In this document: positions 8,658-18,309 of the stretch, in pieces
Layout of the letters: each line of letters begins with the position of its first letter
How positions within the stretch are numbered: the first letter of the stretch is position 1
Assembly (NCBI GenBank): GCA_002967695.1
Contig: PUHN01000018.1
Location: 1-57,489 of the forward strand
Length of the DNA stretch: 57,489 nt
Direction of reading: 5' to 3'
DNA from: Rhodobacteraceae bacterium WD3A24
Lineage (GTDB): Bacteria > Pseudomonadota > Alphaproteobacteria > Rhodobacterales > Rhodobacteraceae
Position numbers and translations under genes: made by a program
Notes under the pieces: model-generated
What the model saw: the letters and a program-made list of their open reading frames with translations, nothing else
Databases searched by the model: none
What the model was told of the DNA's origin: nothing

Positions 8658-9572
8658 TCAGTCGTGGCCGATGGCGGCGGCGCCGTCGCAGGCGTGGCGG
8701 TGGCATTCGAGCTCGAGCGTGGCGTGGCCCACGCCGCAGGCCTTCAGCCGCTTGCGCAGGGCCTGCTTGATCGCGTCGGCCTCGTGCCAGCGGCCCTCCT
8801 CGACGGTGACATGGGCCTCGAGGGCGGCGGTGTCCTCCTCCATCTGCCACAGATGCAGGTGGTGAACCCCGGCCACGCCGGGCGCGTCCTCCATCGTCTC
8901 GAGGATGCGTCGGGTCTGGATGTCCGGCGGCGCGCCCAGCATCAGAACGCGGATCACCCCGCCGATCTCGGTGCCGGCGTGCCACAGGATATAGGCCGCG
9001 ATGCCCACGGTGATGACCGGGTCGAGGATGTGCAGATCGTAAAGGATCGCGCCGCCCCCGGCGATCATCACCCCCACCGAACCCAGCGCATCGGCCAGAT
9101 TGTGCAGAAAGGCCGCGCGGATGTTCATCGAGTGCTTCGACAGCGCGTATGTCAGCCCCGCCGTGACCAGATCGACCACCAGCGCTACGGCCGCGATGAC
9201 AACCACGATCCAGCCATCGATCGGCGCCGGATCGGCAAAACGCAGCGCCGCCTCGTAGAGCAGATAGAGGCCGATGACGATCAGCGTGGTGTAGTTGATC
9301 AGCGCTGCGACCGTCTCGGCCCGGGCATAGCCGAAGGTCATCACCGCATCGGCGGGCCGGCGCGCGATGCGCCGCGCGACAAAGGCGATGACCAGCGACA
9401 GCGCGTCGGAGAAATTGTGCAGCGCATCGGCGATCAGCGACAGCGATCCCGCCAGGATGCCGCCGACGACCTGCGCGGCCGTCAGCGCGACATTGACCAG
9501 CACCGCCAGTGCCACCCGCCGGTCGCCCGCCTCCGGGGCGACGTGATGGTGATGGGGGTGGTCGTGCGGCAT
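8658..9572 (-). CDS. Cation diffusion facilitator, CzcD/ZitB type
   Basis: Protein of 304 residues with six predicted membrane segments, a His-rich N-terminus (seven His within the first ten residues) and a cytoplasmic C-terminal domain. Metal site A carries HNFSD (H52, D56) in the second helix and HNLAD in the fifth, the His-Asp/His-Asp set typical of zinc-selective members. It probably exports zinc (possibly cadmium or cobalt) in exchange for protons. The gene starts 3 bp after the rlmN stop, so it is almost certainly the second cistron of an rlmN transcript. Confidence 0.9.
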   Translation of the reverse strand: MPHDHPHHHHVAPEAGDRRVALAVLVNVALTAAQVVGGILAGSLSLIADALHNFSDALSLVIAFVARRIARRPADAVMTFGYARAETVAALINYTTLIVIGLYLLYEAALRFADPAPIDGWIVVVIAAVALVVDLVTAGLTYALSKHSMNIRAAFLHNLADALGSVGVMIAGGGAILYDLHILDPVITVGIAAYILWHAGTEIGGVIRVLMLGAPPDIQTRRILETMEDAPGVAGVHHLHLWQMEEDTAALEAHVTVEEGRWHEADAIKQALRKRLKACGVGHATLELECHRHACDGAAAIGHD

Positions 9573-9575
9573 GGC

Positions 9576-10748
9576 TCAGGCCCCGCTTTCGACCCCGCGG
9601 CGGGCTTTTCGCGCGCGCTCGCTCGCCGATTTGAGCTGGCCGCAGGCGGCCATGATGTCCTCGCCGCGCGGGGTGCGGATGGGGCTGGCATAGCCGGCCT
9701 TGTGGACGATGTCGGCGAAGGACTCGATGCGCTCCCAGTCCGACCGCTCATACGGCGCGCCGGGCCATTCGTTGAACGGTATCAGGTTGATCTTGGCCGG
9801 AATCCCCGCGATCAGCCGCACCAGCCGCCGCGCGTCCTCGTCGGAGTCGTTGACTCCATTGAGCATGACATACTCGAAGGTGATGCGTTCGGAGTTCGAC
9901 AGCCGCGGATAGGCGCGCAGGGCCTCCAGAAGCGTCTCGATATTCCACTTTCGGTTGATCGGCACCAGCTTGTCGCGCACCGCGTCGGTGGTGGCGTGGA
10001 ACGACACCGCCAGCAGGCAGCCGATCTCCTCGGCCGTCTTGGCAATCTCGGGGACGACGCCGCTGGTCGACAGGGTGATGCGCTTGCGCGACAGGCTCAG
10101 CCCCTCGCCGTCCATCACGATCTTCATCGCGTCGCGGACATTGTCGAAATTGTAGAGCGGCTCGCCCATCCCCATCAGCACCAGGTTGGAGACCAGCCGC
10201 GTCTCCGGGCGCGGCCTGCCCCGCTCGGGCCATTCGCCCAGATCGTCGCGCGCGACCATGAGCTGGCCGACGATCTCGCCGGGCGTGAGGTTGCGCACCA
10301 GCCGCTGGGTGCCGGTATGGCAGAACGAACAGGTCAGCGTGCAGCCCACCTGGGAGGAGACGCACAGCGTGCCGCGCCCCTCCTCGGGGATGTAGACCGC
10401 CTCGACCTCGTGGCCGCCGGCGATGCGCAGAAGGTATTTGCGCGTGCCGTCCGCCGAGACGGAGCGCGAGACGATCTCGGGCACGGCGATGGTGAAGTTC
10501 TCTTCCAGAAACGCGCGGTAGGCCTTGGACAGGTTGGTCATCGCGCCGAAATCGCGCACGCCCCAGAAATAGACCCATTGCCAGATCTGGCCGGTGCGCA
10601 TCTTCGCCTGCTTCTCGGGCGTGCCGGCGGCGATCAGCGCCGCGCGCAGCTCGTCGCGCGTCATGCCGATCAGGTTGCGCCGGCCCTCTTCGGGCAGCTT
10701 GCGCGGGATGGTCAGCATGTCCTGCGTGATGGGGGCGTCGGCGGTCAT
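9576..10748 (-). CDS. rlmN: 23S rRNA (adenine-2503-C2)-methyltransferase / tRNA A37 methyltransferase
   Basis: Radical-SAM methyltransferase of 390 residues that methylates C2 of A2503 in 23S rRNA and A37 of some tRNAs. The iron-sulfur motif CX3CX2C is at C136, C140 and C143 (CTLTCSFC), followed by [23 protein letters not shown] and the C-terminal ACGQL region with the methyl-carrying Cys are present. The start at 10748 is chosen because the upstream in-frame extension (to 10985) is basic low-complexity sequence that overlaps the divergent control region, while an AAAGAGA element precedes 10748. Confidence 0.95.
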   Translation of the reverse strand: MTADAPITQDMLTIPRKLPEEGRRNLIGMTRDELRAALIAAGTPEKQAKMRTGQIWQWVYFWGVRDFGAMTNLSKAYRAFLEENFTIAVPEIVSRSVSADGTRKYLLRIAGGHEVEAVYIPEEGRGTLCVSSQVGCTLTCSFCHTGTQRLVRNLTPGEIVGQLMVARDDLGEWPERGRPRPETRLVSNLVLMGMGEPLYNFDNVRDAMKIVMDGEGLSLSRKRITLSTSGVVPEIAKTAEEIGCLLAVSFHATTDAVRDKLVPINRKWNIETLLEALRAYPRLSNSERITFEYVMLNGVNDSDEDARRLVRLIAGIPAKINLIPFNEWPGAPYERSDWERIESFADIVHKAGYASPIRTPRGEDIMAACGQLKSASERARKARRGVESGA

Positions 10749-10885
10749 GGGCGTCTCTTTCGCGCCGTCGGGCGGCGGTTGTGGTAACTTGACGCGCGGA
10801 TACAGGATTCGAGGCGCGTTGGAAATGGCCGCGCGGCGGCGGCGGGCAAACAGATGGGCCTTCGGCGCCATGGTGCAAGCCCCAT

Positions 10886-10903
10886 GGCGGCCCGCGGGCC
10901 GCC
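10886..10903. repeat. 18-bp perfect palindrome between rlmN and dctP
   Basis: GGCGGCCCGCGGGCCGCC reads the same on both strands. It lies in the 258-bp divergent region, about 140 bp upstream of rlmN and 100 bp upstream of dctP. It could be an operator or only a GC-rich coincidence. Confidence 0.4.
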
Positions 10904-10944
10904 CGCGACACCGCCGATGGGTGCATCGGGAAGCGATCGAGCGC

Positions 10945-10950
10945 TTGACA
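10945..10950 (+). promoter_or_regulatory. Consensus -35 element upstream of dctP
   Basis: A perfect TTGACA lies 57 bp before the dctP start codon at 11007. No good -10 is seen at 16-18 bp, which is common in this group, so only the -35 is reported. Confidence 0.3.
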
Positions 10951-11006
10951 TATGAAGCGGTCGGCCGCAGTGAATGCAAACGCAACTAAATCCACAGGGG
11001 GATGAG

Positions 11007-11987
11007 ATGACGAAATTCGCCACCACGCTCGCGGCCTCGGCCGCCGCGCTCGCCGTCGCGCTGCCCGGCCTTTCCGCCGCGCAGGCGCAGGAGATCACGC
11101 TGCGCGCGGCCAGCGCATTCGCCAGCGGCACCACCTTCACGCGCGAGTTCGAGCGCTTCGTCGAGCGCGTCAACGAAGAGGGCGAGGGCCTCGTGCAGAT
11201 CGAATTCGTCGGCGGCCCCGAATCGATCCCGCCCTTCGAGATCGGCAACGCGGTGTCCAACGGCATCGTCGATCTGGCCAATGCCAGCGGCGCCTTCTAC
11301 ACCAACATCATGCCGCTGGGCGACGCGCTCAAGCTGGCCGAGCACAGCGCCGCCGAGATGCGCGAGAACGGCGCCTGGGCGTTCATCAACGAGCTGCACA
11401 ACGAGCAGATGAACGTCCAGTACCTCGCCCGCACCGGCATGGGCATCCCGTTCCACATCTACACCACCGAGGAAATCGACGGCACCAGCCTCGAAGACAT
11501 GCGCATCCGCACCACCTCGACCTACCGCGCCTTCATCAACGCGCTGGGCGGCACGCCGGTGCAGACCTCGCCGGGCGAGGTGTTCACCGCGCTGGAGCGT
11601 GGCGTGGTCGACGGCTATGGCTGGCCCGCGCAGGGCGTGCTCGATCTCGGCTGGCAGGAACACACCGCCTACCGGGTCGATCCGGGCTTCTACAACGTCG
11701 ACGTGTCGTTCCTGATCAACCTCGACACCTGGAACGACATGACGCAGGAGCAGCGCGACTTCCTCAACGAGATGGCCGTGTGGATCGAATCCACCAATGC
11801 CGAGAACGAGGCGCGCAACGCCGCCGCCTATGAGGCGCAGGCCGAGGCCGGGATCGAGGCGATCACCCTCGAAGGCGAGGCCGCCGAGGCGTGGCTGACC
11901 ACCGCCTACGAGGCCGGCTGGGCCGAGGCCGAGGAGATCAGCCCCGAGAATGCGCGCCAGCTGCGCGATCTGATCGGCGACCGTTGA
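11007..11987 (+). CDS. dctP: TRAP transporter solute-binding protein (DctP family)
   Basis: Periplasmic binding protein of 326 residues with a signal peptide cleaved near AQAQ|EI (about residue 27). The ligand-binding core MRIRTTSTYRAFINALGGTP followed by EVFTALERGVVDG is the classical DctP/SiaP pattern, with the carboxylate-binding Arg in MRIRT. Such proteins bind organic acids (C4-dicarboxylates, keto acids, sugar acids). An ATG at 10974 is in frame, but the start at 11007 sits after an AGGGGGATGAG stretch and gives a normal signal peptide. It is the first gene of a dctP-dctQ-dctM operon; the ligand is unknown. Confidence 0.9.
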   Translation: MTKFATTLAASAAALAVALPGLSAAQAQEITLRAASAFASGTTFTREFERFVERVNEEGEGLVQIEFVGGPESIPPFEIGNAVSNGIVDLANASGAFYTNIMPLGDALKLAEHSAAEMRENGAWAFINELHNEQMNVQYLARTGMGIPFHIYTTEEIDGTSLEDMRIRTTSTYRAFINALGGTPVQTSPGEVFTALERGVVDGYGWPAQGVLDLGWQEHTAYRVDPGFYNVDVSFLINLDTWNDMTQEQRDFLNEMAVWIESTNAENEARNAAAYEAQAEAGIEAITLEGEAAEAWLTTAYEAGWAEAEEISPENARQLRDLIGDR

Positions 11988-11991
11988 GCCG

Positions 11992-12504
11992 ATGCTCGCG
12001 GGGGTGAGCCGCGCCTATGACCGGCTGGTTCTGGCGATGGCGGCGGTTTCCGCCGCCATCGCCGCCGGGCTGGTGGTGATGATCTGCCTCGACGTGGCGC
12101 TGCGCAACATCGGCTGGGGCAACCTGCCCTGGGCGGGCGAGGTCAGCGAATACGGCCTCTATCTGATGACGATCCTGGGCGCGCCCTGGGTTCTGAGCCG
12201 GGGCGGGCATGTCAAGATGGACATCGTCGCCAATCACCTCCGCCCCGCCTCGCGGCGCTGGCTCAACCTTTTCGTCGCGCTGCTGGGGCTGGGGGTGACG
12301 CTGGTACTCACATGGTATGGCGCGGCCGTCACGCTGGCCTCGATGGCGCGGGGCAGCCTCATGCTCAAGACGCTGGTCTTCCCCGAATGGTGGCTGCTCG
12401 CGCCCCTGCCAGTGGCGATGGCGATCATGGCGGTGGGATTCCTGCGCGATGCGGGGCGCGTGCTGGCCGGTCAGGAGCCGGGGTTTCACGGCGAGGGGGG
12501 CTAG
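11992..12504 (+). CDS. dctQ: TRAP transporter small permease (DctQ family)
   Basis: Membrane protein of 170 residues with four predicted helices, matching the small subunit of tripartite ATP-independent periplasmic transporters. The WAGEVSEYGLYLMTILGAPWVL segment in the second helix and GHVKMDIV after it are typical DctQ features. It stabilises the large permease and helps dock the binding protein. It starts 4 bp after dctP and ends 4 bp before dctM. Confidence 0.9.
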   Translation: MLAGVSRAYDRLVLAMAAVSAAIAAGLVVMICLDVALRNIGWGNLPWAGEVSEYGLYLMTILGAPWVLSRGGHVKMDIVANHLRPASRRWLNLFVALLGLGVTLVLTWYGAAVTLASMARGSLMLKTLVFPEWWLLAPLPVAMAIMAVGFLRDAGRVLAGQEPGFHGEGG

Positions 12505-12508
12505 GAAC

Positions 12509-13825
12509 ATGGAGTGGTATCTTGCCCTCGCGCTGCTGCTGGGCGTGCTGATCGTGCTGATGGGAACCGGGCTGCCGGTGGCCTTCGCCTTTCTCGGCGT
12601 CAACATCCTCGGCGCCATCGTGTTTCTGGGCGGCGAGGCGGGCCTTGCCCAGCTTGCCCGCAATGCGGTCTCTTCGCTGACGAGTTTTTCGCTGGTGCCG
12701 ATCCCGCTTTTCGTTCTGATGGGCGAGATCCTGTTTCACACCGGACTGGCCTTCAAGGCCATCGACGCCACCAGCGCGCTGATCGCGCGGGTGCCGGGGC
12801 GGCTCTCGGTCGTTTCGGTGGCCGGCGGCACGCTGTTTTCCACGCTGTCGGGCTCGTCGGTGGCCAACACCGCCATGCTGGGCTCGACCATCCTGCCCGA
12901 CATGCTGCGGCGGGGCTATCACCCCTCGATGGCGATGGGGCCGATCATGGCGACGGGCGGCATCGCGATGCTGATTCCGCCCTCGGCGCTCGCGGTCCTG
13001 CTGGGCTCGCTCGCGGGGATATCGATTTCGCAGCTTCTGGTGGCCGGCGTCATTCCGGGGCTGATGATGAGCGTGCTGTTTCTCGGCTACATCCTGCTGC
13101 GCTGCACGCTCAACCCCGGCCTCGCCCCGCCCGACGAGACGGCCGCGCGGCTGGGGCCGTGGGCGCGCATCGCGCCCTTCCTGCTCTATGTCGTGCCGCT
13201 TTTCGGCATCTTCGTGGTCGTGGTCGGCGCGATGCTGCTGGGCTGGGCCACGCCGACGGAATCGGCGGCAATCGGATGCGCCGCCGCGGCGCTGGCGGCG
13301 GCGCTTTATGGGCGGTTCACCCTGAGCGCGATGCGCACCGCGCTGATGGAGACCGCCAAGATCGCGGTGATGATCCTGTTCATCATCGTCGCCTCCTCGA
13401 CCTTCTCGCAGCTGCTGTCGTTTTCGGGGGCCACGCGCGGCATCCTCGGGCTGGTCGACCGGCTCGATCTGGGGCTGATGGCCGTTCTGCTGATCATGCT
13501 GATCATCCTTCTGGTGCTGGGCGCCTTCATGGACCAGGTCAGCATGATCATGGTCACCCTGCCCTTCTTCGTGCCGCTGTCGCAGTCGCTCGGGATCGAT
13601 CTGCTGTGGCTGGGCGTGATGATGCTGATCTGCATGGAGATCAGCTTCATGACGCCGCCTTTCGGGCTGCTTCTGTTCGTCATGAAAGGCGTCGCGCCGC
13701 CGTCGATCCGGCTGGGCCAGATCTATCGCGCGGCCGTGCCGTTCGTGGGGCTGCAGCTCGTGGTGCTCGCGCTGATCGTGATCGCGCCCCAACTGGCAAC
13801 CTGGCTGCCGGGCCTGGCGCGATAG
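12509..13825 (+). CDS. dctM: TRAP transporter large permease (DctM family)
   Basis: Elevator-type sodium-coupled permease of 438 residues with 12 or more hydrophobic segments. GMGLP-like GTGLPVAFAFLGVN at the N-terminus, SGSSVANTAMLGS near residue 115, the PPS helix break in MLIPPSALAVLLG and the C-terminal FMTPPFGLLLFV are strong family markers. The start at 12509, four bases after the dctQ stop and behind GAGGGGGG, is preferred over the longer frame from 12317, which overlaps dctQ in another frame. A weak GC hairpin (13833-13853, no T-run) follows the stop. Confidence 0.93.
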   Translation: MEWYLALALLLGVLIVLMGTGLPVAFAFLGVNILGAIVFLGGEAGLAQLARNAVSSLTSFSLVPIPLFVLMGEILFHTGLAFKAIDATSALIARVPGRLSVVSVAGGTLFSTLSGSSVANTAMLGSTILPDMLRRGYHPSMAMGPIMATGGIAMLIPPSALAVLLGSLAGISISQLLVAGVIPGLMMSVLFLGYILLRCTLNPGLAPPDETAARLGPWARIAPFLLYVVPLFGIFVVVVGAMLLGWATPTESAAIGCAAAALAAALYGRFTLSAMRTALMETAKIAVMILFIIVASSTFSQLLSFSGATRGILGLVDRLDLGLMAVLLIMLIILLVLGAFMDQVSMIMVTLPFFVPLSQSLGIDLLWLGVMMLICMEISFMTPPFGLLLFVMKGVAPPSIRLGQIYRAAVPFVGLQLVVLALIVIAPQLATWLPGLAR

Positions 13826-14034
13826 CCCCGGCCGGCGCGTCGGGAGGGCGCCGCCCGGCCCGGCACATGGCTGTCAGCGGGTGCGCCGGGCGGCGCGACC
13901 GTCGCGTCTTGACAACACTCGCGCATCCGACGCAGCCCGGGGGCGCGCCGGCGCTATGAAACCGATGGCGACGATGGCAGACTCGTCGTGATCGGAGCAG
14001 CCCCACAAGCTCCGGCGGAATCGGGCAGTCGGAC

Positions 14035-14535
14035 ATGACATCATCGAGGACGATCGCGCTCGCCGCGCTGTTGGCGCTGCTCATGGCCGCCGCGGCCGGC
14101 GCGCAGGAGCGCGGGCCGGTCACCAACCTGCCGCTGCCGCGCTATGTCTCGCTCAAGGCGACCGAAGGCAACGCCCGGCGGGGGCCGGGGCTCGAACACC
14201 GGGTCGACTGGGTCTTCACCCGGCGCGGCATGCCGTTGATGGTGACCGCCGAATACGGCCACTGGCGCCGCGTGCAGGACCGCGAGGGCGCCACCGGCTG
14301 GGTGCATTACGCGCTGCTCTCGGGAGCGCGCACGGTCATCGTCGAGCAGGACATGACACCGCTGCGCCTGCAGGCCGACGCCCGCGCGCCGATCAATGCC
14401 TATCTGGAAGCGGGGGTCGTCGCGCGGGTCGATGAGTGCGGCCCCGACTGGTGCCGGCTGGAGGCGCGCGGCGAAGGCGGCTGGGCCGAGCGGGCCACCC
14501 TCTGGGGGCTTATGCCCGATGAGCGGCTCGACTGA
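14035..14535 (+). CDS. Secreted SH3-domain protein
   Basis: Protein of 166 residues with an N-terminal signal peptide (cleavage near AAGAQ|E, about residue 25) and two bacterial SH3-like repeats. The first (about residues 38-95) has the NARRGPGLEHRVDWVF and ATGWVHYALLSG pattern of COG3807-type proteins; the second (about 100-160) is shorter and contains a Cys pair in ECGPDWC. Such proteins are thought to bind peptidoglycan in the periplasm. No good ribosome binding site is visible, but this start gives the complete signal peptide. The FieF-like gene follows after 31 bp. Confidence 0.8.
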   Translation: MTSSRTIALAALLALLMAAAAGAQERGPVTNLPLPRYVSLKATEGNARRGPGLEHRVDWVFTRRGMPLMVTAEYGHWRRVQDREGATGWVHYALLSGARTVIVEQDMTPLRLQADARAPINAYLEAGVVARVDECGPDWCRLEARGEGGWAERATLWGLMPDERLD

Positions 14536-14566
14536 CCCCGCGCCTTGCCCAACGACAGGAGCCCCC

Positions 14567-15463
14567 ATGCAACCCGTCCGCCACGCGTCCACCGATACCA
14601 CGCGGCTGAACGTCTCGGCCGGGCTGGCCTCGGCCGGTGTCGCGCTGGTGCTCGTGGTGCTCAAGGTCTGGGCGTTTCAGGCGACCGGGGCGCTGTCGAT
14701 CGGGGCCACGCTGGCCGACAGCGCGATGGATCTGATCATGTCTCTCGGCGCGCTGGCCGCGATCGTCTATGCCGCCCGCCCGCCCGACGAGGATCACGCC
14801 TTCGGCCACAGCTCGGCCGAGGATCTCGCCGCGCTGGGACAGGCCGCGATCATCACCGTGGCGGCGGGGCTGATCGCCTGGGGCGCGGTGACGCGGCTGC
14901 TCGCGCCGGGGCCGTCGCGGCTCGCCGCCGAGGGCGCGGGGATCGCGGTGATGGCGGTGTCGTTGGCGCTCACGCTGGCGCTGGTGCTTTGGCAGACGCG
15001 CGTGGCGCGGCGCACGGGCAACCGCGTGGTCGCCGCCGACCGGCTGCACTATCTGGCCGATCTGCTGCCCGGTCTGGGCGCGATCGCGGCTTTGTGGGCC
15101 TCGCGCGCCTGGGGCGTGGGCTGGGTCGACAGCGCGGTGGCGCTTGTCGCCGCCGCCGTCCTGCTGCGCGGCGCGGGCCGCATCGGCAAGGGCGCCTGGG
15201 ATGCGCTGATGGACAGGCGCGCCGACCCGGCGCTGGTCAACGGGATCGAGCGGATCGTGGCCGGCTGGCCCGGCGTGCGGGGCTATCACGACCTCAGGAC
15301 GCGCACCGCCGGCAGCCGGGTCTTCGTCAGCGTTCACATCGAACTCGACGGCGACCAGTCGCTGACCGAGGCCCATGCCATCAGCGCGGCGCTGCGCCGT
15401 GCCATCATCGACACCCATCCCGCGGCGGAAGTGATCATCCACAAGGATGTGGCCGCCGATTGA
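14567..15463 (+). CDS. Cation diffusion facilitator, FieF-like
   Basis: Metal/proton antiporter of 298 residues with six predicted helices and a cytoplasmic domain. Metal site A has Asp-Asp in helix 2 (DSAMDLIMS) and His-Asp in helix 5 (DRLHYLADLLPG), the DD-HD set of FieF; HAFGHSSAEDLAAL is also FieF-like. It probably exports ferrous iron and/or zinc and manganese. An ACAGGAG precedes ATG 14567; the frame is open further upstream within the SH3 gene but that part has no family sequence. It differs clearly from the HD-HD transporter at 8658-9572, so the window holds two CDF proteins of different metal preference. Confidence 0.88.
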   Translation: MQPVRHASTDTTRLNVSAGLASAGVALVLVVLKVWAFQATGALSIGATLADSAMDLIMSLGALAAIVYAARPPDEDHAFGHSSAEDLAALGQAAIITVAAGLIAWGAVTRLLAPGPSRLAAEGAGIAVMAVSLALTLALVLWQTRVARRTGNRVVAADRLHYLADLLPGLGAIAALWASRAWGVGWVDSAVALVAAAVLLRGAGRIGKGAWDALMDRRADPALVNGIERIVAGWPGVRGYHDLRTRTAGSRVFVSVHIELDGDQSLTEAHAISAALRRAIIDTHPAAEVIIHKDVAAD

Positions 15464-15555
15464 GCCCGCGCCGCCGCCGCGCCCGCGCTGCCGGCAGTGC
15501 TTGAATCGGCGCGCGGATTGGCGCAAGAGCGCGGCAAGGCCGCGGGGAGCCGCCA

Positions 15556-16401
15556 ATGAGCGCCATCGACGATCTGCCGCCCCTGCGCGAGGTGATCGCC
15601 CGCCACGGGCTGGCGGCGCGCCGGGCGCTGGGGCAGAACTTTCTGCTCGATCTCAACCTGACCGCCCGGATCGCGCGGACGGCCGGCGATCTGACCGGCG
15701 CGGATATCCTCGAGATCGGGCCGGGGCCCGGCGGGCTGACGCGGGCGCTTCTGGCGGAAGGGGCGCGGCATGTTCTCGCGGTCGAGAAGGACGCGCGCTG
15801 CCTGCCGGCGCTGGAAGAGATCGCTGCGGCCTATCCCGGCCGGCTTACGATCATGCAGGGCGACGCGCTGGAGATCGACCCGCTGGCGCATCTGACCCCG
15901 CCGGTCAAGGTGGTGGCCAATCTGCCCTATAATGTGGGCACCGAACTGCTGGTGCGCTGGCTCACCCCGCCCCGGTGGCCGCCTTTCTGGGAAAGTCTGA
16001 CGCTGATGTTTCAGCGGGAGGTGGCCGAGCGCATCGTCGCGCGGCCCGGCAGCAAGGCCTATGGCCGGCTGGCGATCCTGGCGCAGTGGCGCGCCGAGGC
16101 GCACATCGTGATGCGCCTGCCGCCGGGCGCCTTCACGCCCCCGCCCAAGGTCAGTTCGGCGGTGGTGGCCCTCACGGCGCTGCCCGCGCCGCGCTATCCC
16201 GCCGATCCGGCGGTGCTCTCGCGTGTCGTGGCCGCGGCCTTCAACCAGCGCCGCAAGATGCTGCGGGCGAGCCTGCGCGGGCTGGCCCCCGATATCGAGG
16301 CACGCCTCGAGTCGGTCGGCATCGCGCCCACCGCACGGGCCGAGGAGATATCGCTGGAGCGCTTCTGCGCGCTGGCCCGCGCGCTCACCCCGCCGCGATA
16401 G
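15556..16401 (+). CDS. rsmA: 16S rRNA (adenine-1518/1519-N6)-dimethyltransferase
   Basis: KsgA-family enzyme of 281 residues that dimethylates two adjacent adenines near the 3' end of 16S rRNA late in 30S assembly. The N-terminal GQNFLLD, the SAM-binding EIGPGPGG (53-60) and the catalytic NLPYN (122-126) are all present, as is the C-terminal [14 protein letters not shown] helix region. Length is normal. The usual pdxA neighbour is absent; the gene stands alone and converges with the DUF4167 gene 22 bp downstream. Confidence 0.96.
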   Translation: MSAIDDLPPLREVIARHGLAARRALGQNFLLDLNLTARIARTAGDLTGADILEIGPGPGGLTRALLAEGARHVLAVEKDARCLPALEEIAAAYPGRLTIMQGDALEIDPLAHLTPPVKVVANLPYNVGTELLVRWLTPPRWPPFWESLTLMFQREVAERIVARPGSKAYGRLAILAQWRAEAHIVMRLPPGAFTPPPKVSSAVVALTALPAPRYPADPAVLSRVVAAAFNQRRKMLRASLRGLAPDIEARLESVGIAPTARAEEISLERFCALARALTPPR

Positions 16402-16423
16402 GCGCGCGGCGCGCGGAAAGGCG

Positions 16424-17194
16424 TTACTCGGCGGCGGAGCTTTTCTGCTCGGGCTCCCCGCCGCCTTCGCCGCCGGCCCCGTCGGCCTTGGGCTTGCGCG
16501 GGCTGCGCCGGCGCGCGGGCTTGGGCGGCGCGCCGTCCTCGCCCTGCGCCTGGGCCGGTCCCTCGCCGCCGGCAGTCCCGGCGGGCTTGTCGGCCGCATC
16601 GCCCTCGCCAGCCTTGGCGCGGCCCCGGCGCGGGCTCTTGCGGGCCGGCTTGGCGGGCTGCTCGGCACCTTCGGGCTCACCGCCGGACTCGGGCGTCTCG
16701 ACAAGGCCGCTTTCGGGCTGGCCGCCATCGACGTCGATCACGGCGGACTCGTCGCGGCGATTGTCGTCACCGCGCGGTTTGTCGCCGCCCTCGCCCTGCT
16801 CCTGGCTCTGGCCCTGATCGCCATTGCCGCGGCCGCCCTCGGGCTGGCCCTGCCCCTGGCCCTGCTGGCCGTCGTCGCGGCCGCGGTTGCGGGCCTTCTG
16901 GTCCTGCTGGTCCTGCTGCTCGCGCCGGGCCTCGGCCTCGCGGGCGGTTTCACGCTGAGCCTCGGCGAGAAGACGTGTGTAGTGCTCGGCGTGTTGAAGG
17001 AAATTCTCGGCAGCGACCCGGTCATTGCCAAGCTGCGCATCGCGCGCCAGCACCAGATACTTGTCGATGATCTGCTGCGGCGTGCCGCGCACCTTGCCCT
17101 CCGGGCCCGAACTGTCGAACACCCGGTTGACGACATTGCCCATAGACCGGGGGCGGTTCGACTTCGACCGCGAACGTTGCTTTGATGATCTCAT
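16424..17194 (-). CDS. DUF4167 domain protein
   Basis: Protein of 256 residues. The first 85 or so form the DUF4167 domain (NVVNRVFDSSGPEGKVRGT, then a helix-rich region ending in HAEHYTRLL), which is almost confined to alphaproteobacteria and has no known function. The remainder is low-complexity: a Gln/Arg/Gly-rich stretch followed by an acidic and Gly-rich region with two basic RKSPRRGR/RRSPRKP-like blocks near the end. Such tails suggest nucleic-acid binding, but that is inference. The gene lies downstream of a 275-bp spacer and convergent to rsmA; in many alphaproteobacteria DUF4167 is a neighbour of prmC-prfA, as here. Confidence 0.85.
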   Translation of the reverse strand: MRSSKQRSRSKSNRPRSMGNVVNRVFDSSGPEGKVRGTPQQIIDKYLVLARDAQLGNDRVAAENFLQHAEHYTRLLAEAQRETAREAEARREQQDQQDQKARNRGRDDGQQGQGQGQPEGGRGNGDQGQSQEQGEGGDKPRGDDNRRDESAVIDVDGGQPESGLVETPESGGEPEGAEQPAKPARKSPRRGRAKAGEGDAADKPAGTAGGEGPAQAQGEDGAPPKPARRRSPRKPKADGAGGEGGGEPEQKSSAAE

Positions 17195-17469
17195 ATTGTT
17201 CTGTTTCCAGCCTTGATCTGGCTTGCCCCGAACCGGTCCGCGCGCGCTCGTTCAGGAGCTTGGATGTCGCGGCGTGTTCGGCAATTTCTGGCTTTCCGGT
17301 GCGGGGAACTGGGAGAAGCCGTTCACCCGTCACGGCGCCTTCTAAGCACGCCAAACGTTCAAAGACAAGCGCAAACTCGGAATTTTCTCTCGAACCGGGT
17401 CAACTCCGCGCCCGGCCGTGGCCATAAGGGCGCACTCACGCACCCCGGCGAACGCCGTATCGCCCGCCC
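17195..17469. other. Spacer between prmC and the DUF4167 gene
   Basis: The 275 bp between the prmC stop and the DUF4167 start are visibly less GC-rich than the surrounding genes (for example around 17340-17400). I see no open frame with coding character, no RNA gene and no clear terminator. It probably holds the 3' end of the prmC message and the promoter and leader of the DUF4167 gene. Confidence 0.4.
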
Positions 17470-18309
17470 TCAGCACGGCGCGCGTGCGACGGCGATGCGG
17501 TTACGCCCATCCATATCGGGATGGCACGCGGCGCCTTCAAGCCCCGCCTCACGCAGGATCGCGGCCACCGCCGCGCCCTGGCCCGCGCCGATCTCGACCA
17601 TCAGCCAGCCCCCCGGCGAAAGATGCGCCCGCGCCCCCCCGGCGATCGACCGATAGGCGGCCAGCCCGTCGGGGCCGGGGCTGAGCGCGCCGTGCGGCTC
17701 CCACCGCGCGACCTCCGGCGAAAGGCCGGCCATCTCGGCCGCGGCGATATAGGGGGGGTTGGAAACGACAAGGTCGAAGCGCCCCTCAACCGGCGCATAC
17801 CAGTCGCCGGCGGCGAAACCGGCGCGCCCGGCCAGCCCCAGCCGCGCGGCGTTGTCGCGCGCCACCGCCAGCGCGGCCTCGCTGACATCGGTGCCCAGCC
17901 CCGTCGCCGCGCCGCGCTCGGCCAGCAGCGTCAGCAGGATGCAGCCCGACCCGGTACCCAGATCGAGCACCCGCGCGAAGGACACCCCCAGCGCCTGCGC
18001 GACCAGCGTCTCGGTCTCGGGACGCGGGTCGAGCACGTCGCCGCTGACGCGGAAGTCGCGGCCCCAGAAGCTCCGCCGCCCGGTGATCTGGGCGACGGGG
18101 CGATGCGCGGCGCGATCGGCCAGCGCGGCCTCGAACCGGGCGACGGGGTCCGCGGCGAGCGGGTCATGCAGATGCAGCGTCACGCGGCCCGGCGCGATGC
18201 CCAGCGCATGCGCCATGAGATGGCGCGCATCGGTGCGCGGGCTGGCGATGCCGGCCGCGCGCAGCCGGGCGGCCGCATCGGTCAGCGCCGCCTGCACGGT
18301 CGGGCTCAC
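17470..18309 (-). CDS. prmC: Peptide chain release factor N5-glutamine methyltransferase
   Basis: Enzyme of 279 residues (HemK) that methylates the Gln of the GGQ motif in release factors. The SAM-binding DLGTGSGC is at 116-123 and the catalytic NPPY at 184-187, with the downstream [12 protein letters not shown] region typical of PrmC. It overlaps the end of prfA by 4 bp, so the enzyme and its substrate are translationally coupled, a very conserved arrangement. Confidence 0.96.
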   Translation of the reverse strand: MSPTVQAALTDAAARLRAAGIASPRTDARHLMAHALGIAPGRVTLHLHDPLAADPVARFEAALADRAAHRPVAQITGRRSFWGRDFRVSGDVLDPRPETETLVAQALGVSFARVLDLGTGSGCILLTLLAERGAATGLGTDVSEAALAVARDNAARLGLAGRAGFAAGDWYAPVEGRFDLVVSNPPYIAAAEMAGLSPEVARWEPHGALSPGPDGLAAYRSIAGGARAHLSPGGWLMVEIGAGQGAAVAAILREAGLEGAACHPDMDGRNRIAVARAPC

